Source of the DNA: Lonepinella sp051851555
GTDB taxonomy: Bacteria; Pseudomonadota; Gammaproteobacteria; Enterobacterales; Pasteurellaceae
Assembly: GCF_051851555.1 (NCBI RefSeq)
Contig: NZ_JBPDVH010000003.1
Location: 1-64,000, forward strand
DNA length: 64,000 bases
Direction: 5' to 3'
Every line of letters starts with the position of its first letter. Position 1 is the first letter of the stretch. Below, piece after piece: positions 35,861 to 45,362 of this stretch. The notes below the pieces were generated by a model. It had not been told where the DNA came from, did not search any database, and saw only the letters and a program-made list of their open reading frames with translations. Made by a program: the position numbers and the translations under genes.

Positions 35861-38308
35861 ATGCACGAAATTCAAAATTATGCACGTCCATCTAATGACG
35901 TAGAGTCGCTGAAAAAAGCCATTGTTTATAAATTAGTTTACCTTATCGGACGTTCGCCAGAAGAAGCCAGCCAACGTGACTGGTTAAATGCCACGTTATA
36001 TGCCGTACGTGATTTAGTCACCGAGGGATGGATTTCTACCGCCAAACAATCCAGAGCGGAAGAAACTCGCCGAGTTTATTATCTTTCAATGGAATTTTTA
36101 ATCGGTCGTACTTTATCTAACGCTATGTTAGCGGAAGGCGTTTATACCACGGTAAGTAAAGCACTTGCCGAATTAGATGTCGATTTAGAAGATGTGTTAG
36201 AAAAAGAAGTTGACCCAGGTTTAGGAAACGGGGGCTTAGGTCGTTTAGCCGCTTGCTTTATGGATTCCTTAGCCACATTAGCTATTCCAAGTATGGGCTA
36301 CGGTATTCGTTATGAATATGGGATGTTCCAACAACATATTGAGGACGGACATCAAGTTGAAAAACCGGATGCGTGGTTAGAAAAAGGTTCATCTTGGGAA
36401 TTTATTCGCCCTTCTAAACGTTTTGACATTCGCTTTGGCGGTCATATTTATTTTGAAGGCAAAAAATGTGTATGGAATCCTTCCGAAGAAATCACCGCAC
36501 TTGCTTATGACCAAATGATCCCTGGCTATGACAATGACAGTGCGACCACATTACGTTTGTGGTCTGCCAATGCCAGTGATACTTTTAATTTGGCAGAATT
36601 TAACAAAGGGGATTATTTTGGTGCGATTGAAGAACGTTCATCTATTGAAAACGTCTCTCGTGTGCTTTACCCAGATGATTCTACCACCGCAGGGAAAGAA
36701 TTGCGTTTACGCCAAGAATATTTCTTAGTGTCTGCCTCATTGCAAGATATTATCCGCCGTCATGTGCGTATTCACGGTACCATTGAAAATCTTGCTGATC
36801 ATGTAGCCATTCACTTAAATGACACCCACCCAGCTTTAGCGATTCCTGAATTAATGCGTATTTTAGTGGATGAAAATGGCTATATTTGGGGTAAAGCATG
36901 GGATATGTGTTGCCGCATTTTCTCTTATACTTGCCATACTTTAATGTCAGAGGCCTTAGAAACATGGCCAGTGGAAATGATGGCGAAAATTTTACCACGT
37001 CATTTACAAATGATTTTGGAAATCAACGATTATTTCTTAGAGCATGTGAGAAATCATGTAACAACCGATAATGACTTTATCCGCCGTGTTTCTTTGGTAG
37101 AAGAAGGCGATGTACGTAAAGTGCGTATGGGGTGGTTATCCGTGGTCGGTTCACACAAAGTCAATGGGGTAGCCGCCATTCATTCTGATTTAATGGTGAC
37201 ATCAACCTTTGCCGATTTTGCTCGCATTTATCCAGAACGTTTCACCAATGTCACCAACGGGATTACACCACGTCGTTGGATTGCGTTAGCCAACCCTGAT
37301 TTATCGGCATTGTTTGATAAATACATTGGCACTGAATGGCGTCGTGATTTAACTCAGCTTGAACAGTTCAAAAAACACATTCAAGATCCAGATGTGAGAA
37401 AAACCATTCCAGCCATTAAACGTGCTAACAAAGTGCGTTTAGCGGATTACGTGAAAAAAGAATTGGGCGTGGAATTAAATCCAGATGCGTTATTTGACGT
37501 TCAAGTGAAACGTATTCACGAGTACAAACGTCAAAGTTTGAATGTATTGCACATTATTGCTCGTTACAATGAAATGTTGGCTCACCCAGAAAAAGACTGG
37601 ACACCACGTGTTTTCATTCTTGCGGGTAAAGCAGCGTCAGCCTACTATGCTGCAAAACAAACCATTAATTTGATTAATGACATTGCGAACGTCATCAATA
37701 ATGATGAACGCTTACAAGGTCGCTTAAAAGTCGTATTTATTCCAAATTACAGCGTGAGCCTTGCACAAATCATTATTCCAGCAGCAGATATTTCAGAACA
37801 AATTTCTTTAGCGGGTACGGAAGCATCAGGCACCAGTAATATGAAATTTGCACTAAATGGTGCATTAACCTTAGGTACGCTAGATGGTGCCAACGTTGAA
37901 ATTCTACAAAATGTCGGCGAAGATAATATCTTTATCTTTGGTAATACCGTTGAGCAAGTAGAAGAATTACGCCGTCAAGGTTATCGTCCATTTGATATTT
38001 ATCAAGCCGACGAGCAATTACGTGAAGTGGTTGACCAAATCAGTTCAGGCCGTTTCTCACCAAATGATCCAAATCGTTATCAAGATTTATTGAATGGATT
38101 AAGATACCACGACTTCTATCAAGCCTTTGCGGATTTCCGTAGCTATGTAGAAACCCAAAAAGCCGTGGATGAGAAATATAAAGATCAAGCTGCTTGGGTT
38201 GACAGTGCATTACAAAATATTGTCAACATGAGTTTCTTCTCATCTGACCGTACTATTGCGGAATATGCGGAAAAAATCTGGCATATTGAGCCACTGAAAT
38301 TGGCTTAA
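35861..38308 (+). CDS. glgP: Glycogen phosphorylase
   Basis: PLP enzyme releasing glucose 1-phosphate from glycogen ends, 815 residues as in E. coli. The PLP-binding lysine is Lys662 within AGTEASGTSNMKFALNG. Other conserved stretches are EVDPGLGNGGLGRLAACFMDS and HLNDTHPALAIPELMR. Last gene of the glycogen block; the preceding terminator implies a partly separate transcript or read-through. Confidence 0.97.
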   Translation: MHEIQNYARPSNDVESLKKAIVYKLVYLIGRSPEEASQRDWLNATLYAVRDLVTEGWISTAKQSRAEETRRVYYLSMEFLIGRTLSNAMLAEGVYTTVSKALAELDVDLEDVLEKEVDPGLGNGGLGRLAACFMDSLATLAIPSMGYGIRYEYGMFQQHIEDGHQVEKPDAWLEKGSSWEFIRPSKRFDIRFGGHIYFEGKKCVWNPSEEITALAYDQMIPGYDNDSATTLRLWSANASDTFNLAEFNKGDYFGAIEERSSIENVSRVLYPDDSTTAGKELRLRQEYFLVSASLQDIIRRHVRIHGTIENLADHVAIHLNDTHPALAIPELMRILVDENGYIWGKAWDMCCRIFSYTCHTLMSEALETWPVEMMAKILPRHLQMILEINDYFLEHVRNHVTTDNDFIRRVSLVEEGDVRKVRMGWLSVVGSHKVNGVAAIHSDLMVTSTFADFARIYPERFTNVTNGITPRRWIALANPDLSALFDKYIGTEWRRDLTQLEQFKKHIQDPDVRKTIPAIKRANKVRLADYVKKELGVELNPDALFDVQVKRIHEYKRQSLNVLHIIARYNEMLAHPEKDWTPRVFILAGKAASAYYAAKQTINLINDIANVINNDERLQGRLKVVFIPNYSVSLAQIIIPAADISEQISLAGTEASGTSNMKFALNGALTLGTLDGANVEILQNVGEDNIFIFGNTVEQVEELRRQGYRPFDIYQADEQLREVVDQISSGRFSPNDPNRYQDLLNGLRYHDFYQAFADFRSYVETQKAVDEKYKDQAAWVDSALQNIVNMSFFSSDRTIAEYAEKIWHIEPLKLA

Positions 38309-38332
38309 TCAAATAGCGTTTTGATAAAGTGC

Positions 38333-38370
38333 AACTGCGGTCAAAAAAATTGAATATTTTGACCGCAGTT
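38333..38370. terminator. Bidirectional terminator after glgP
   Basis: AACTGCGGTCAAAA (38333-38346) pairs perfectly with TTTTGACCGCAGTT (38357-38370), followed by TTTT. It separates glgP from the convergent methyltransferase. Confidence 0.85.
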
Positions 38371-38372
38371 TT

Positions 38373-39237
38373 TTATTGGGAATTTACACTAATATGTTTT
38401 AACACCGGATCATCTTGATGTACAGCCAATACATTAATACCTTGCAAGAACGTTTTATATCCCAAAGGGAGTAGAAGATTATTAACCGGTTCTAATCCCG
38501 TCTTTAGAATTTCTACCAGCATTACTGGCTTAAATCGTTTAATTAAATTTAAACCGCTTTTTAATACCTCTTCTTCCATACCTTCAACATCCATTTTAAT
38601 CAAATCTAAGCGTTGTAATTCAAGGCTATCTAAAGATAATAAAGGAACTTTGATTTTCTCAGATTGTTGATAATCAATATGTTGACCAATAAATTCAGGG
38701 TGTGCTAATTGTTTTAATTCAAAACTGCCAAAGGAAGCATGTTGGTTATAATCTAATTTAGGAATAAATAAGAATTTCTGTTGGCTATCATCCCCTAAAG
38801 CAACATTTAATGCCGTAACATTAAAGCAATTATTAATCGCAATATTTCCTGCTAACGCATAATAAATACGTTCCTGAGCTTCAAAAGATAACACACTTCC
38901 CCAATGGGTCATCTCATTTCCCCAAGCAATCGAATGTGCACCAACATTTGCTCCACAATCCAAGGCTTGAACACCATCACCATAATATTGACGGCGTAGT
39001 CGTAATAATTGTAAAGCAAGATTAATTTCATGCTGATCAAATTCGGATGTTGTCAAATATTGATAACCTACGCCAAAATATTCGCCATTGGCATTAGAGG
39101 TATAATCTTGTCGATTTAAGATCATGGTTCCAGTATGGGTGGAAGCAAGAATAAAGGATATAGGCCGAGTAGTGGAATTAGTTATGGTTGTGGTTGGTTG
39201 GTTGGTTGGTTGGTTGGTTGGTTGGTTGGTCAGGCAT
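38373..39237 (-). CDS. FkbM-family methyltransferase, phase-variable, apparently OFF
   Basis: SAM-dependent methyltransferase of the FkbM group, often acting on glycans or lipooligosaccharide sugars (substrate unknown here). The SAM loop DCGANVGAHSIAWG and the motif DLIKMDVEGMEEEVL are clear. The conserved domain reads openly from an ATG at 39125 (250 residues), but that ATG lacks a ribosome site. The credible start is at 39237, after GGAG, opening MPDQPTNQPTN across the tetranucleotide tract. With the present nine units it stops at about 39178. Losing one unit, or gaining two, joins it in frame to the domain. Confidence 0.8.
39192..39230. repeat. Tetranucleotide contingency tract, (GGTT)9 plus GGT
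   Basis: 39 bases; on the coding (minus) strand it is AACC/CCAA repeats starting seven bases into the open reading frame, the arrangement of known Haemophilus contingency genes. Frame arithmetic gives ON at 8 or 11 full units, OFF at 9. Confidence 0.9.
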
Positions 39238-39372
39238 TTTGAGTAAACTCCAATCTAATGTAAAGGGATTTTTAATACGATTATTCTAACATACTCAATA
39301 TCATTGTATAGGGACCTAGTAACAAAAAATGCGATGAAAAATTCACCGCACTTTGGCTTATTTAACTAACGG

Positions 39373-40692
39373 TTATTTCAACCACTTATTTGTCAACGTA
39401 CCTGCTACCATGGCACCATTGACATTTAACGCCGTACGTCCCATGTCAATGAGCGGTTCAATAGAAATTAATAAACCAACTAAAGCGAGCGGAAGATTTA
39501 AGCTAGATAATACCACAATCGCTGCAAAGGTTGCACCGCCACCGACACCAGCAATACCAAAAGAAGAAATGGCAACTACTAGAATAAGGCTTAAAATATA
39601 TTGTACCGTGAAGGGGTCAACACCGACGGTTGGGGCGACCATGACGGCTAACATGGCTGGATAAATCCCCGCACAACCATTTTGTCCAATGGTTGCCCCA
39701 AAGGTTGCAGAGAAATTCGCAATCACGCCTTTATTGCCTAATTTATCGGTTTGCGTTTCAATATTCAGCGGAATAGAAGCGGCACTTGAACGAGAAGTAA
39801 AGGCAAAACTTAGAACCGGCAACACATTCTTGAAGTAATTTAATGGGTTAATACCGGACAATGCAAGAATAAGACCATGTACGATAAACATCAATAAAAT
39901 GGCTAAATAAGAGGCCACAATAAAGCTCCCCAAATTCACAATATCTGCCCATTTTGCAGTAGAGGCCATTTTTATCATTAATGCAAACACACCATAAGGC
40001 GTTAAGCGAATAACGAAACGAACCAAACGCATCACTAATTGATTTAAGGTGTCCACACCTTGTGCAATACGGTTACCCAATTCTTCATTTTCTTTACGCA
40101 AACTCAATGTGGCAATGCCGAGTAAAGCAGAGAAAATTACCACACTAATAATTGAAGTTGGATTGGCTCCCGTGAGTTCGGCAAAAGGATTTTTCGGAAT
40201 AAAAGAGAGTAGCATTGCTGGAATGCTTAAATGGCTTACTTGATCTACACGTCCATCTACTTTTGCTTGTGCCGCTAATTCACGTTCACCCGCAATTAAT
40301 CCATCTGCCGATAAATCAAAAGCATACGCCATGGCAATCCCAATCGCAGCGGCAATGGCCGTGGTGACTAATAATACGCCCAATACACTAAAGCTGATTT
40401 TCCCTAATGAACTGGCCTGATTTAATTTGGTAATCGCAGACAGAATAGAAACAAAAACCAACGGCATTACAATCATTTGTAATAATCTGACATAACCGTT
40501 ACCGACTAAATTAATCCAGTCAAGTGTGGTGTCAATTAATGATTTTTCTGCGAAAGTTTGCAGGGTAGCCCCGAATAATAAACCTAGCATTAAAGCGACA
40601 AATACGGTTGAGCCTAATTTTTGATTTTTACGATACAGTACATTTAAGCCGTAAAGAATGGCTAAAAATGCAATAAAAGTGACAATAAGCAT
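39373..40692 (-). CDS. tcyP: Na+/dicarboxylate-type symporter, likely cystine transporter TcyP
   Basis: Inner-membrane DAACS-family secondary transporter, 439 residues, about nine hydrophobic segments plus re-entrant loops. It matches YdjN/TcyP proteins (GNGYVRLLQMIVMPLVFVSI; SFAFTSRSSAASIPLNIE; FGATIGQNGCAGIYPAM), which import L-cystine. The AAGGAATT ribosome site fits the ATG at 40692. The substrate is inferred from family resemblance. Confidence 0.87.
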   Translation of the reverse strand: MLIVTFIAFLAILYGLNVLYRKNQKLGSTVFVALMLGLLFGATLQTFAEKSLIDTTLDWINLVGNGYVRLLQMIVMPLVFVSILSAITKLNQASSLGKISFSVLGVLLVTTAIAAAIGIAMAYAFDLSADGLIAGERELAAQAKVDGRVDQVSHLSIPAMLLSFIPKNPFAELTGANPTSIISVVIFSALLGIATLSLRKENEELGNRIAQGVDTLNQLVMRLVRFVIRLTPYGVFALMIKMASTAKWADIVNLGSFIVASYLAILLMFIVHGLILALSGINPLNYFKNVLPVLSFAFTSRSSAASIPLNIETQTDKLGNKGVIANFSATFGATIGQNGCAGIYPAMLAVMVAPTVGVDPFTVQYILSLILVVAISSFGIAGVGGGATFAAIVVLSSLNLPLALVGLLISIEPLIDMGRTALNVNGAMVAGTLTNKWLK

Positions 40693-41444
40693 GAATTTAA
40701 TTCCTTATAAATAAAAAAGAGAAAATAGGCGAGTATGATACCAGAATACTCAAAATGAAGTTATGACAATTCAGAATAAGTTATAACGAGAAAAAATGAC
40801 AAATACACGTGACAATGTCACATATAGTAAAAATATTATTGTCAAAATCTAGCGAGAATTTATGCCTTATCTTTTCTAGATTTCACATAGCGTTATCAAC
40901 GAAAACAAACTCAAGAAATAAACCGTTCAATAAAAAACAACATCACCACAATTTTTATGGAAAAACATAAAATCTAATACTTAGTTCTCATCATGGCATG
41001 GAAACCATAAATTTCATTTTTTACCTAAACTAAATCCATATTATAGAGTAGCTGTAAACAGCCGCTTTAAATGTGACATTTTCATTACATGATTTAACAT
41101 AATACACATTATGCGAAATTAGTTATAAGGTTAGCAGATACTACGAATTAAATAAATCACAGAGTTATCAACAGTCACGTTGCAACAGTTAAACAAGACA
41201 AATAAAGGTATAAACGAGATCTGTCACGGTTATTTTTAGAGGTTGTTCACATAAAGTCACGGTTTGTACTAGTGAAAAAAGAAGATTTAGACAGGTATTT
41301 CTAACGGCTATTTTTGACAACGCTACGTAAAATCTGGGTAATTATTGTTGATAGTTGTGTCAAAATTTATCTAGATGAGATAATCAGATTTAAGATGATT
41401 CACAATAGGACTTGAAAATTACGTTGGAAACCTTATAATAGAAA
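40693..41444. other. Gene-poor AT-rich stretch
   Basis: About 750 bases without a convincing reading frame on either strand. The proximal part must contain the tcyP promoter and has a GTGACAATGTCAC dyad near 40811. The rest shows no repeat, tRNA or recognisable RNA. The distal end borders the micro-ORF locus. Confidence 0.5.
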
Positions 41445-41470
41445 GACAGCAAGGGTTTCCCCTTACTGTC
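41445..41470 (-). terminator. Terminator-like hairpin after micro-ORF
   Basis: GACAGCAAGGG (41445-41455) pairs with CCCTTACTGTC (41460-41470) with one wobble/mismatch around a short TTTC-type loop; on the minus strand TTTCT follows. It lies 18 bases beyond the micro-ORF stop. Confidence 0.55.
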
Positions 41471-41487
41471 TTGACTGGTTATTCGTG

Positions 41488-41553
41488 TTACCAAGCTAAC
41501 GGGCTATAAAGCAACACAAATAACACGATTAAAATTATAAATATAATTCTCAT
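41488..41553 (-). CDS. Ibs-like hydrophobic micro-ORF (21 codons), candidate type I toxin
   Basis: An ATG placed seven bases after a strong AGGAGA encodes 21 residues: Met-Arg, then an unbroken Ile/Leu/Val/Phe helix (IIFIILIVLFVLLY), ending SPLAW. Size and composition closely resemble E. coli Ibs toxins. A TATAAT on the minus strand at about 41652-41657 could start a transcript with a leader of about 90 bases rich in hairpins, and a terminator-like hairpin follows. The leader-plus-hairpin layout is that of a type I toxin or a regulatory peptide; no antisense RNA is proved. Confidence 0.5.
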   Translation of the reverse strand: MRIIFIILIVLFVLLYSPLAW

Positions 41554-41603
41554 CGGTCTTTCTCCTATTTGGTTTAATTAAAACAAACTGGAGATGTGTC
41601 ACT

Positions 41604-41639
41604 ACCTGACCTGCCCGTCAGGTAATAAAAACACCTGAC
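41604..41639. promoter_or_regulatory. Alternative hairpins in micro-ORF leader
   Basis: Three complementary heptamers in a row: ACCTGAC (41604-41610), GTCAGGT (41617-41623), ACCTGAC (41633-41639). The middle one can pair with either neighbour, giving two mutually exclusive hairpins 50-85 bases upstream of the micro-ORF ATG. Confidence 0.55.
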
Positions 41640-41662
41640 CAGCCGAGATGAATTATAACAAG

Positions 41663-41707
41663 AAAACCGCCTTATGTATATATGTACATTATGGCGGTTT
41701 TGTTTTT
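41663..41707. terminator. Strong hairpin with T run on plus strand
   Basis: AAAACCGCC (41663-41671) and GGCGGTTTT (41693-41701) with a further dyad inside (ATGTA/TACAT). T-rich on both sides (TGTTTTTT on plus; TTTTCTT on minus). It ends the HAD gene and could also end a plus-strand RNA antisense to the micro-ORF transcript. Confidence 0.7.
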
Positions 41708-41716
41708 TATGAATTA

Positions 41717-42136
41717 TTACAAATAAGCCTGCATACTAAAATCATATCGCTGAATCTGTGCTGGCGTTAATAGCTTTTGTTCGCATAACTGCTCTGCCAC
41801 CCATTTCCAGTCAACGCAAGGAATATTATAGTGACATTGTAACTTTTTAATCCCCAATGCAATATCATCAATAATCAAATTACCATAGGCTTTGGGTGAA
41901 CTGGTGAATTTATACTGTGTTGGATTGACATTAATGCCATACAATTCAATTTTATTTTGCTTAAACCAATCCAAGGCCTCGGCCAGATAACAATCTTCTG
42001 CTCGCATGGTAAACAGAATCAGATTGTGGCCATTTTTCACCAAATCACGTAACACTTGTGCTGACCCCACATCATCACCAATCTCGGGAAATTTATGGGT
42101 GACGCAAGTGCCATCAAAATCAATTAAGATATTCAT
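41717..42136 (-). CDS. HAD-superfamily protein, unknown substrate
   Basis: A 139-residue HAD-like protein starting MNILIDFDGTCVTHKFPEIG: the nucleophile motif DFDGT, a possible motif II in LILFTMRAE, and motif IV-like LIIDDIALG. It resembles small hypothetical hydrolases found next to phage or sugar genes, but I cannot assign a substrate. It is the last gene of the minus-strand run from mukF, 20 bases after sbcB. Confidence 0.7.
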   Translation of the reverse strand: MNILIDFDGTCVTHKFPEIGDDVGSAQVLRDLVKNGHNLILFTMRAEDCYLAEALDWFKQNKIELYGINVNPTQYKFTSSPKAYGNLIIDDIALGIKKLQCHYNIPCVDWKWVAEQLCEQKLLTPAQIQRYDFSMQAYL

Positions 42137-42156
42137 GTTGTTTATCTTATCTTTGT

Positions 42157-43575
42157 TTACAATAATTTCGTAGCGTATTCATACACTTGCTGCAATAACG
42201 GCAATTTTTCTTCATCATTGCTGTATTCTTCAATCAGATTTTGAATTTTTTGCTCAAAATCCACCGCAGTTTTTTCCAATTTACGGCGACGATAACGCTC
42301 CCATTGCAACTGCTCTGTTCGATTTAAGGTTTTGAAATAATGTCTAGCTCGATAATGGAATAGCAACTTCTCTACCCTGTTATCTTCAAAGGTTAAACCG
42401 TGATTTGCCAATTGTTCGGGCGATAACTGGCGTAAAATGGCCATATTATTGCGATCATTTGGACTAAAAAAGCCACTGTATAATTCAGTTTCTACATTAT
42501 CACGTACTTCAAATTGGCGTTCTTGGCTGAAAATGTCTTCCACTTTTGACCGCACTTGCTGTGATTGTCGGAGTTTTTGTAAATTTGCCAAGCATAATTG
42601 ACGATCAATCCCTAAACGTTCGGCATTTTCAGGCAGTAATACTTTGGCTGGTGCAAGAATCGGACTTTTATTTAAATGCACTAATTTAAGCGGAACAGGC
42701 AAAATCCCCTGTTCTTCCAATTCAGATTTTTTGGTATATAAATGTGTTCGCAGTTCATCGGCGGATTTTGTGAGCAAATCGTCGATATTTTGCGATAAAT
42801 CGCAGACAATCACCGCATTTTGATTTGTTGGGTGCCAGGCTAAAGGTGCAATCCAGGTGCAATTTCCCCGATAATTCCCTAGCATGCCAGAAACATGCAC
42901 CAACGGTGTCATTTCAGCGATATTCACTAAACTTTCAAGGGCTTTTTTGCCCCGATTTTCAAAGAAAAATTGGAATAATTTAGGCTGTTTTTGCTTGATC
43001 AGCTTAGCCATGGCAATAGTGGCATACACATCTGCCATGGCATCGTGAGCGTTACTATGCTCAATGCCGTTGGCAACGGTCAATTTTTCCAAACGGAAAC
43101 TCGGCACACCGTCATCATCATACGCCCATTCAATACCGTCAGGTCGCAAGGCATAGCACGCACGTACGACATCCAACAAATCCCACCGAGAATTACCGTT
43201 TTTCCAACTGTATTCATAAGGGTCAATAAAATTGCGATAAAAGGTATAACGGGTCATTTCGTCATCATAACGAATGCTGTTATAGCCCATTATGCACGTA
43301 TTTGGCTGGCTAAATTCGGCTAAAATCTTTTCTGCAAATTCAGGTTCAGGCAAGCCTTTTTCATTACATTCTTGTGGGGTAATGCCGGTTACCAACACCG
43401 CTTCGGGACTCGGTAAATAATCATTGCTTTGCTTGCAATATAACATTACTGGTTCGCCGATAATGTTAAAATCTTTATCGGTCCGAATACCTGCAAATTG
43501 TGCAGGACGATCTTCGCTTGGGCTGATACCAAAGCTCTCATAATCGTAAATAAAAAAGCTAAATTCGTTGTTCAT
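42157..43575 (-). CDS. sbcB: Exodeoxyribonuclease I
   Basis: 3'-5' single-strand DNA exonuclease involved in recombination and mismatch repair, 472 residues. It is a DEDDh enzyme: Asp11 and Glu13 (FFIYDYESFGISPS), a second Asp in GYNSIRYDDEM, and the HDAMADVYAT motif with catalytic His and Asp. The SH3-like and C-terminal helical regions follow. Three bases separate it from the upstream permease gene. Confidence 0.95.
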   Translation of the reverse strand: MNNEFSFFIYDYESFGISPSEDRPAQFAGIRTDKDFNIIGEPVMLYCKQSNDYLPSPEAVLVTGITPQECNEKGLPEPEFAEKILAEFSQPNTCIMGYNSIRYDDEMTRYTFYRNFIDPYEYSWKNGNSRWDLLDVVRACYALRPDGIEWAYDDDGVPSFRLEKLTVANGIEHSNAHDAMADVYATIAMAKLIKQKQPKLFQFFFENRGKKALESLVNIAEMTPLVHVSGMLGNYRGNCTWIAPLAWHPTNQNAVIVCDLSQNIDDLLTKSADELRTHLYTKKSELEEQGILPVPLKLVHLNKSPILAPAKVLLPENAERLGIDRQLCLANLQKLRQSQQVRSKVEDIFSQERQFEVRDNVETELYSGFFSPNDRNNMAILRQLSPEQLANHGLTFEDNRVEKLLFHYRARHYFKTLNRTEQLQWERYRRRKLEKTAVDFEQKIQNLIEEYSNDEEKLPLLQQVYEYATKLL

Positions 43576-43578
43576 AAT

Positions 43579-44433
43579 TTACAGTCTTAATAATAAGATA
43601 GCCACAATACCTAACAGGATACCCGCCATATTCATTTTGCTAATTTTCTCTTTAAAAGCAAAAGCACCCACAACGGCACCTAAACAAATCACGCCTAAAT
43701 CCATAGTAGCAAACACAATGGTTGGGTTTTCTTTATAGAATTGGTGGGCATAAATATAAAACAGAATATTACCGAAATTTAATGCCCCTAATAACATCCC
43801 AGCCAGTAAACTCGGCACTGTCCATTGGGTTCGTTTAATGAGTAAATAGGCGAACATAATCACCATAGCACAGGCGAATGAGATAAATAACGTGGCTGGA
43901 AATGCCCCACCTTGTAAGGCAATTTTCTTAAATAAGATGCCAGTGGTTCCCCAAATTAACCAGACGCCCCCTAAAGCCAGTGCTGCTTTTGTGGCATTTC
44001 CCATTGCACCAGCAGGTTTAAACAACAAACCAAATAACGCAAAAAAGGCCACAACGACCCCAACAATTTTCATATCCGTTAGGGTTTCACCGAAAATCAC
44101 TACCGCTGCCACAATTTGCAAAAATAATGCTAATCGCTGTGCAGCGTCGGTACGCACAATCCCGCCATGTTCCACGGCTTTTGACATAACCAAAAAGCCT
44201 ACCGGTAATAATACGCCAAGGGTTAAGAAAATCGATTTAGACTCACTTTCTACCACATATTCGGTAAACCCTAATCCTTTGAAATCAGGAGATAATAGGA
44301 AATAACTCAACAATAACGCAATAATATAGCCAAATGCGACCATCTGATCAGTAGCGACGTTGTAACGTTTTATCATCTTAAATAAGATAGAAACGGAAAC
44401 GCTACATAGAATAGCGAGAATGAGAAAGTGCAT
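43579..44433 (-). CDS. EamA/DMT-family permease
   Basis: A 284-residue inner-membrane protein with about ten hydrophobic segments in two EamA halves, typical of drug/metabolite transporters. The first helix is LILAILCSVSVSILFKMIKR; the repeat junction is near AGAMGNATKAALALGGVWLIWG. Substrate unknown. It sits nine bases after the DUF5655 gene and three before sbcB. Confidence 0.85.
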   Translation of the reverse strand: MHFLILAILCSVSVSILFKMIKRYNVATDQMVAFGYIIALLLSYFLLSPDFKGLGFTEYVVESESKSIFLTLGVLLPVGFLVMSKAVEHGGIVRTDAAQRLALFLQIVAAVVIFGETLTDMKIVGVVVAFFALFGLLFKPAGAMGNATKAALALGGVWLIWGTTGILFKKIALQGGAFPATLFISFACAMVIMFAYLLIKRTQWTVPSLLAGMLLGALNFGNILFYIYAHQFYKENPTIVFATMDLGVICLGAVVGAFAFKEKISKMNMAGILLGIVAILLLRL

Positions 44434-44441
44434 GTTGGCTC

Positions 44442-45350
44442 CTAAATAGTTTGTTTAATTAAACTCATAATATATTCCACATCACGAGAATCTTTCACGG
44501 TGATTTGATAATCCCCTGTGCCGTGATGTCCTTTTTCTGACACATCTTCCGTGATATTTTTCGGATCGTTTAATGTGCCTTTTTTCAAATTAATGAAAAT
44601 TTTTAAGCTGTTTTGCTGGATTTTGATATAGGCAAGGTTTTTCTTCCCTTTTTTAAAGGCAATATAATGCTTGAGTGCTTTTGGTTCTAATTCTGCATCC
44701 AGTCTTAAAATAGCTTCTTGAAACTGTTCATACAGTTCGTATATTTCATCGCTTTTGTTGTTCAGATGATCTTGCTCCGAATAGGCTTTGATTTCACCGA
44801 CCACTTTCTCTAAATCCGTATTTTGTGCCGTTTTAATTTGTTTAAAACTCGGGGCGGATTTGGATTTTTTCAGTGGAACGATGGACACAATCCCCTTTTC
44901 AAATTGATGAATTTCCCATAATTCTATTGGTAAATCTTTGAAATTCGCCGCTTGGCTCTGAAAATCCGTAAAGGCTGGTGAGACAAAAATCACCTTAGAT
45001 TGCGACCAATCAAATTCATCTCGTTTTAACTTCGGCAAGCCACTTTCATAATATTCCACGATAAACTCGCCTTTGTTTTCTAGCATTAAATTCAGGTAAG
45101 AAATCCCCTGATCCACGACGCTAAAATTTTGGCTACGTTTATATTCAATAATTACAAAAGCATTATTTTCAGGGTCAAAGGCTAAGGTATCAATACGGCT
45201 ATTTTTAATGCTAAATTCCGATTTTATCAGCTGATAATCGGAAATCACCGCCAGATTTTGCTCAAACAAGCGTTGAATTTCTTTTTCCAATTTAAAGGGC
45301 TTTTCTTGTAGTGAAGATAAGCCGTTTTCGTTTTGTTTAAATAGCAACAT
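44442..45350 (-). CDS. Predicted nuclease-fold protein with DUF5655 domain
   Basis: 302 residues. The N-terminal region has a PD-(D/E)XK-like core (SRIDTLAFDPENNAFVIIEYKRS, i.e. Asp, then Glu-x-Lys, then QGISYL), as in NucS/DUF91-type endonucleases. The C-terminal 100 residues (LKHYIAFKKGKKNLAYIKI; LKIFINLKKGTLNDP) match DUF5655, found with restriction or defence nucleases. It lies downstream of mukB beyond a 63-bp repeat, so it probably has its own promoter. A role in DNA processing is inferred. Confidence 0.72.
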   Translation of the reverse strand: MLLFKQNENGLSSLQEKPFKLEKEIQRLFEQNLAVISDYQLIKSEFSIKNSRIDTLAFDPENNAFVIIEYKRSQNFSVVDQGISYLNLMLENKGEFIVEYYESGLPKLKRDEFDWSQSKVIFVSPAFTDFQSQAANFKDLPIELWEIHQFEKGIVSIVPLKKSKSAPSFKQIKTAQNTDLEKVVGEIKAYSEQDHLNNKSDEIYELYEQFQEAILRLDAELEPKALKHYIAFKKGKKNLAYIKIQQNSLKIFINLKKGTLNDPKNITEDVSEKGHHGTGDYQITVKDSRDVEYIMSLIKQTI

Positions 45351-45362
45351 TGTCCTATTTCC

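Noticed and set aside
38373..39125. FkbM methyltransferase as a simply expressed 250-residue gene from the ATG at 39125
   Set aside because: No ribosome site precedes that ATG, and the open frame continues upstream into the repeat tract, so the upstream phase-variable start is preferred.
39182..39230. CRISPR-like direct repeats
   Set aside because: The units are four bases with no spacers: a microsatellite. No CRISPR array or cas gene was seen anywhere in the window.
40795..40855. 18-codon frame upstream of tcyP
   Set aside because: Poor ribosome site, polar composition and no surrounding signals.
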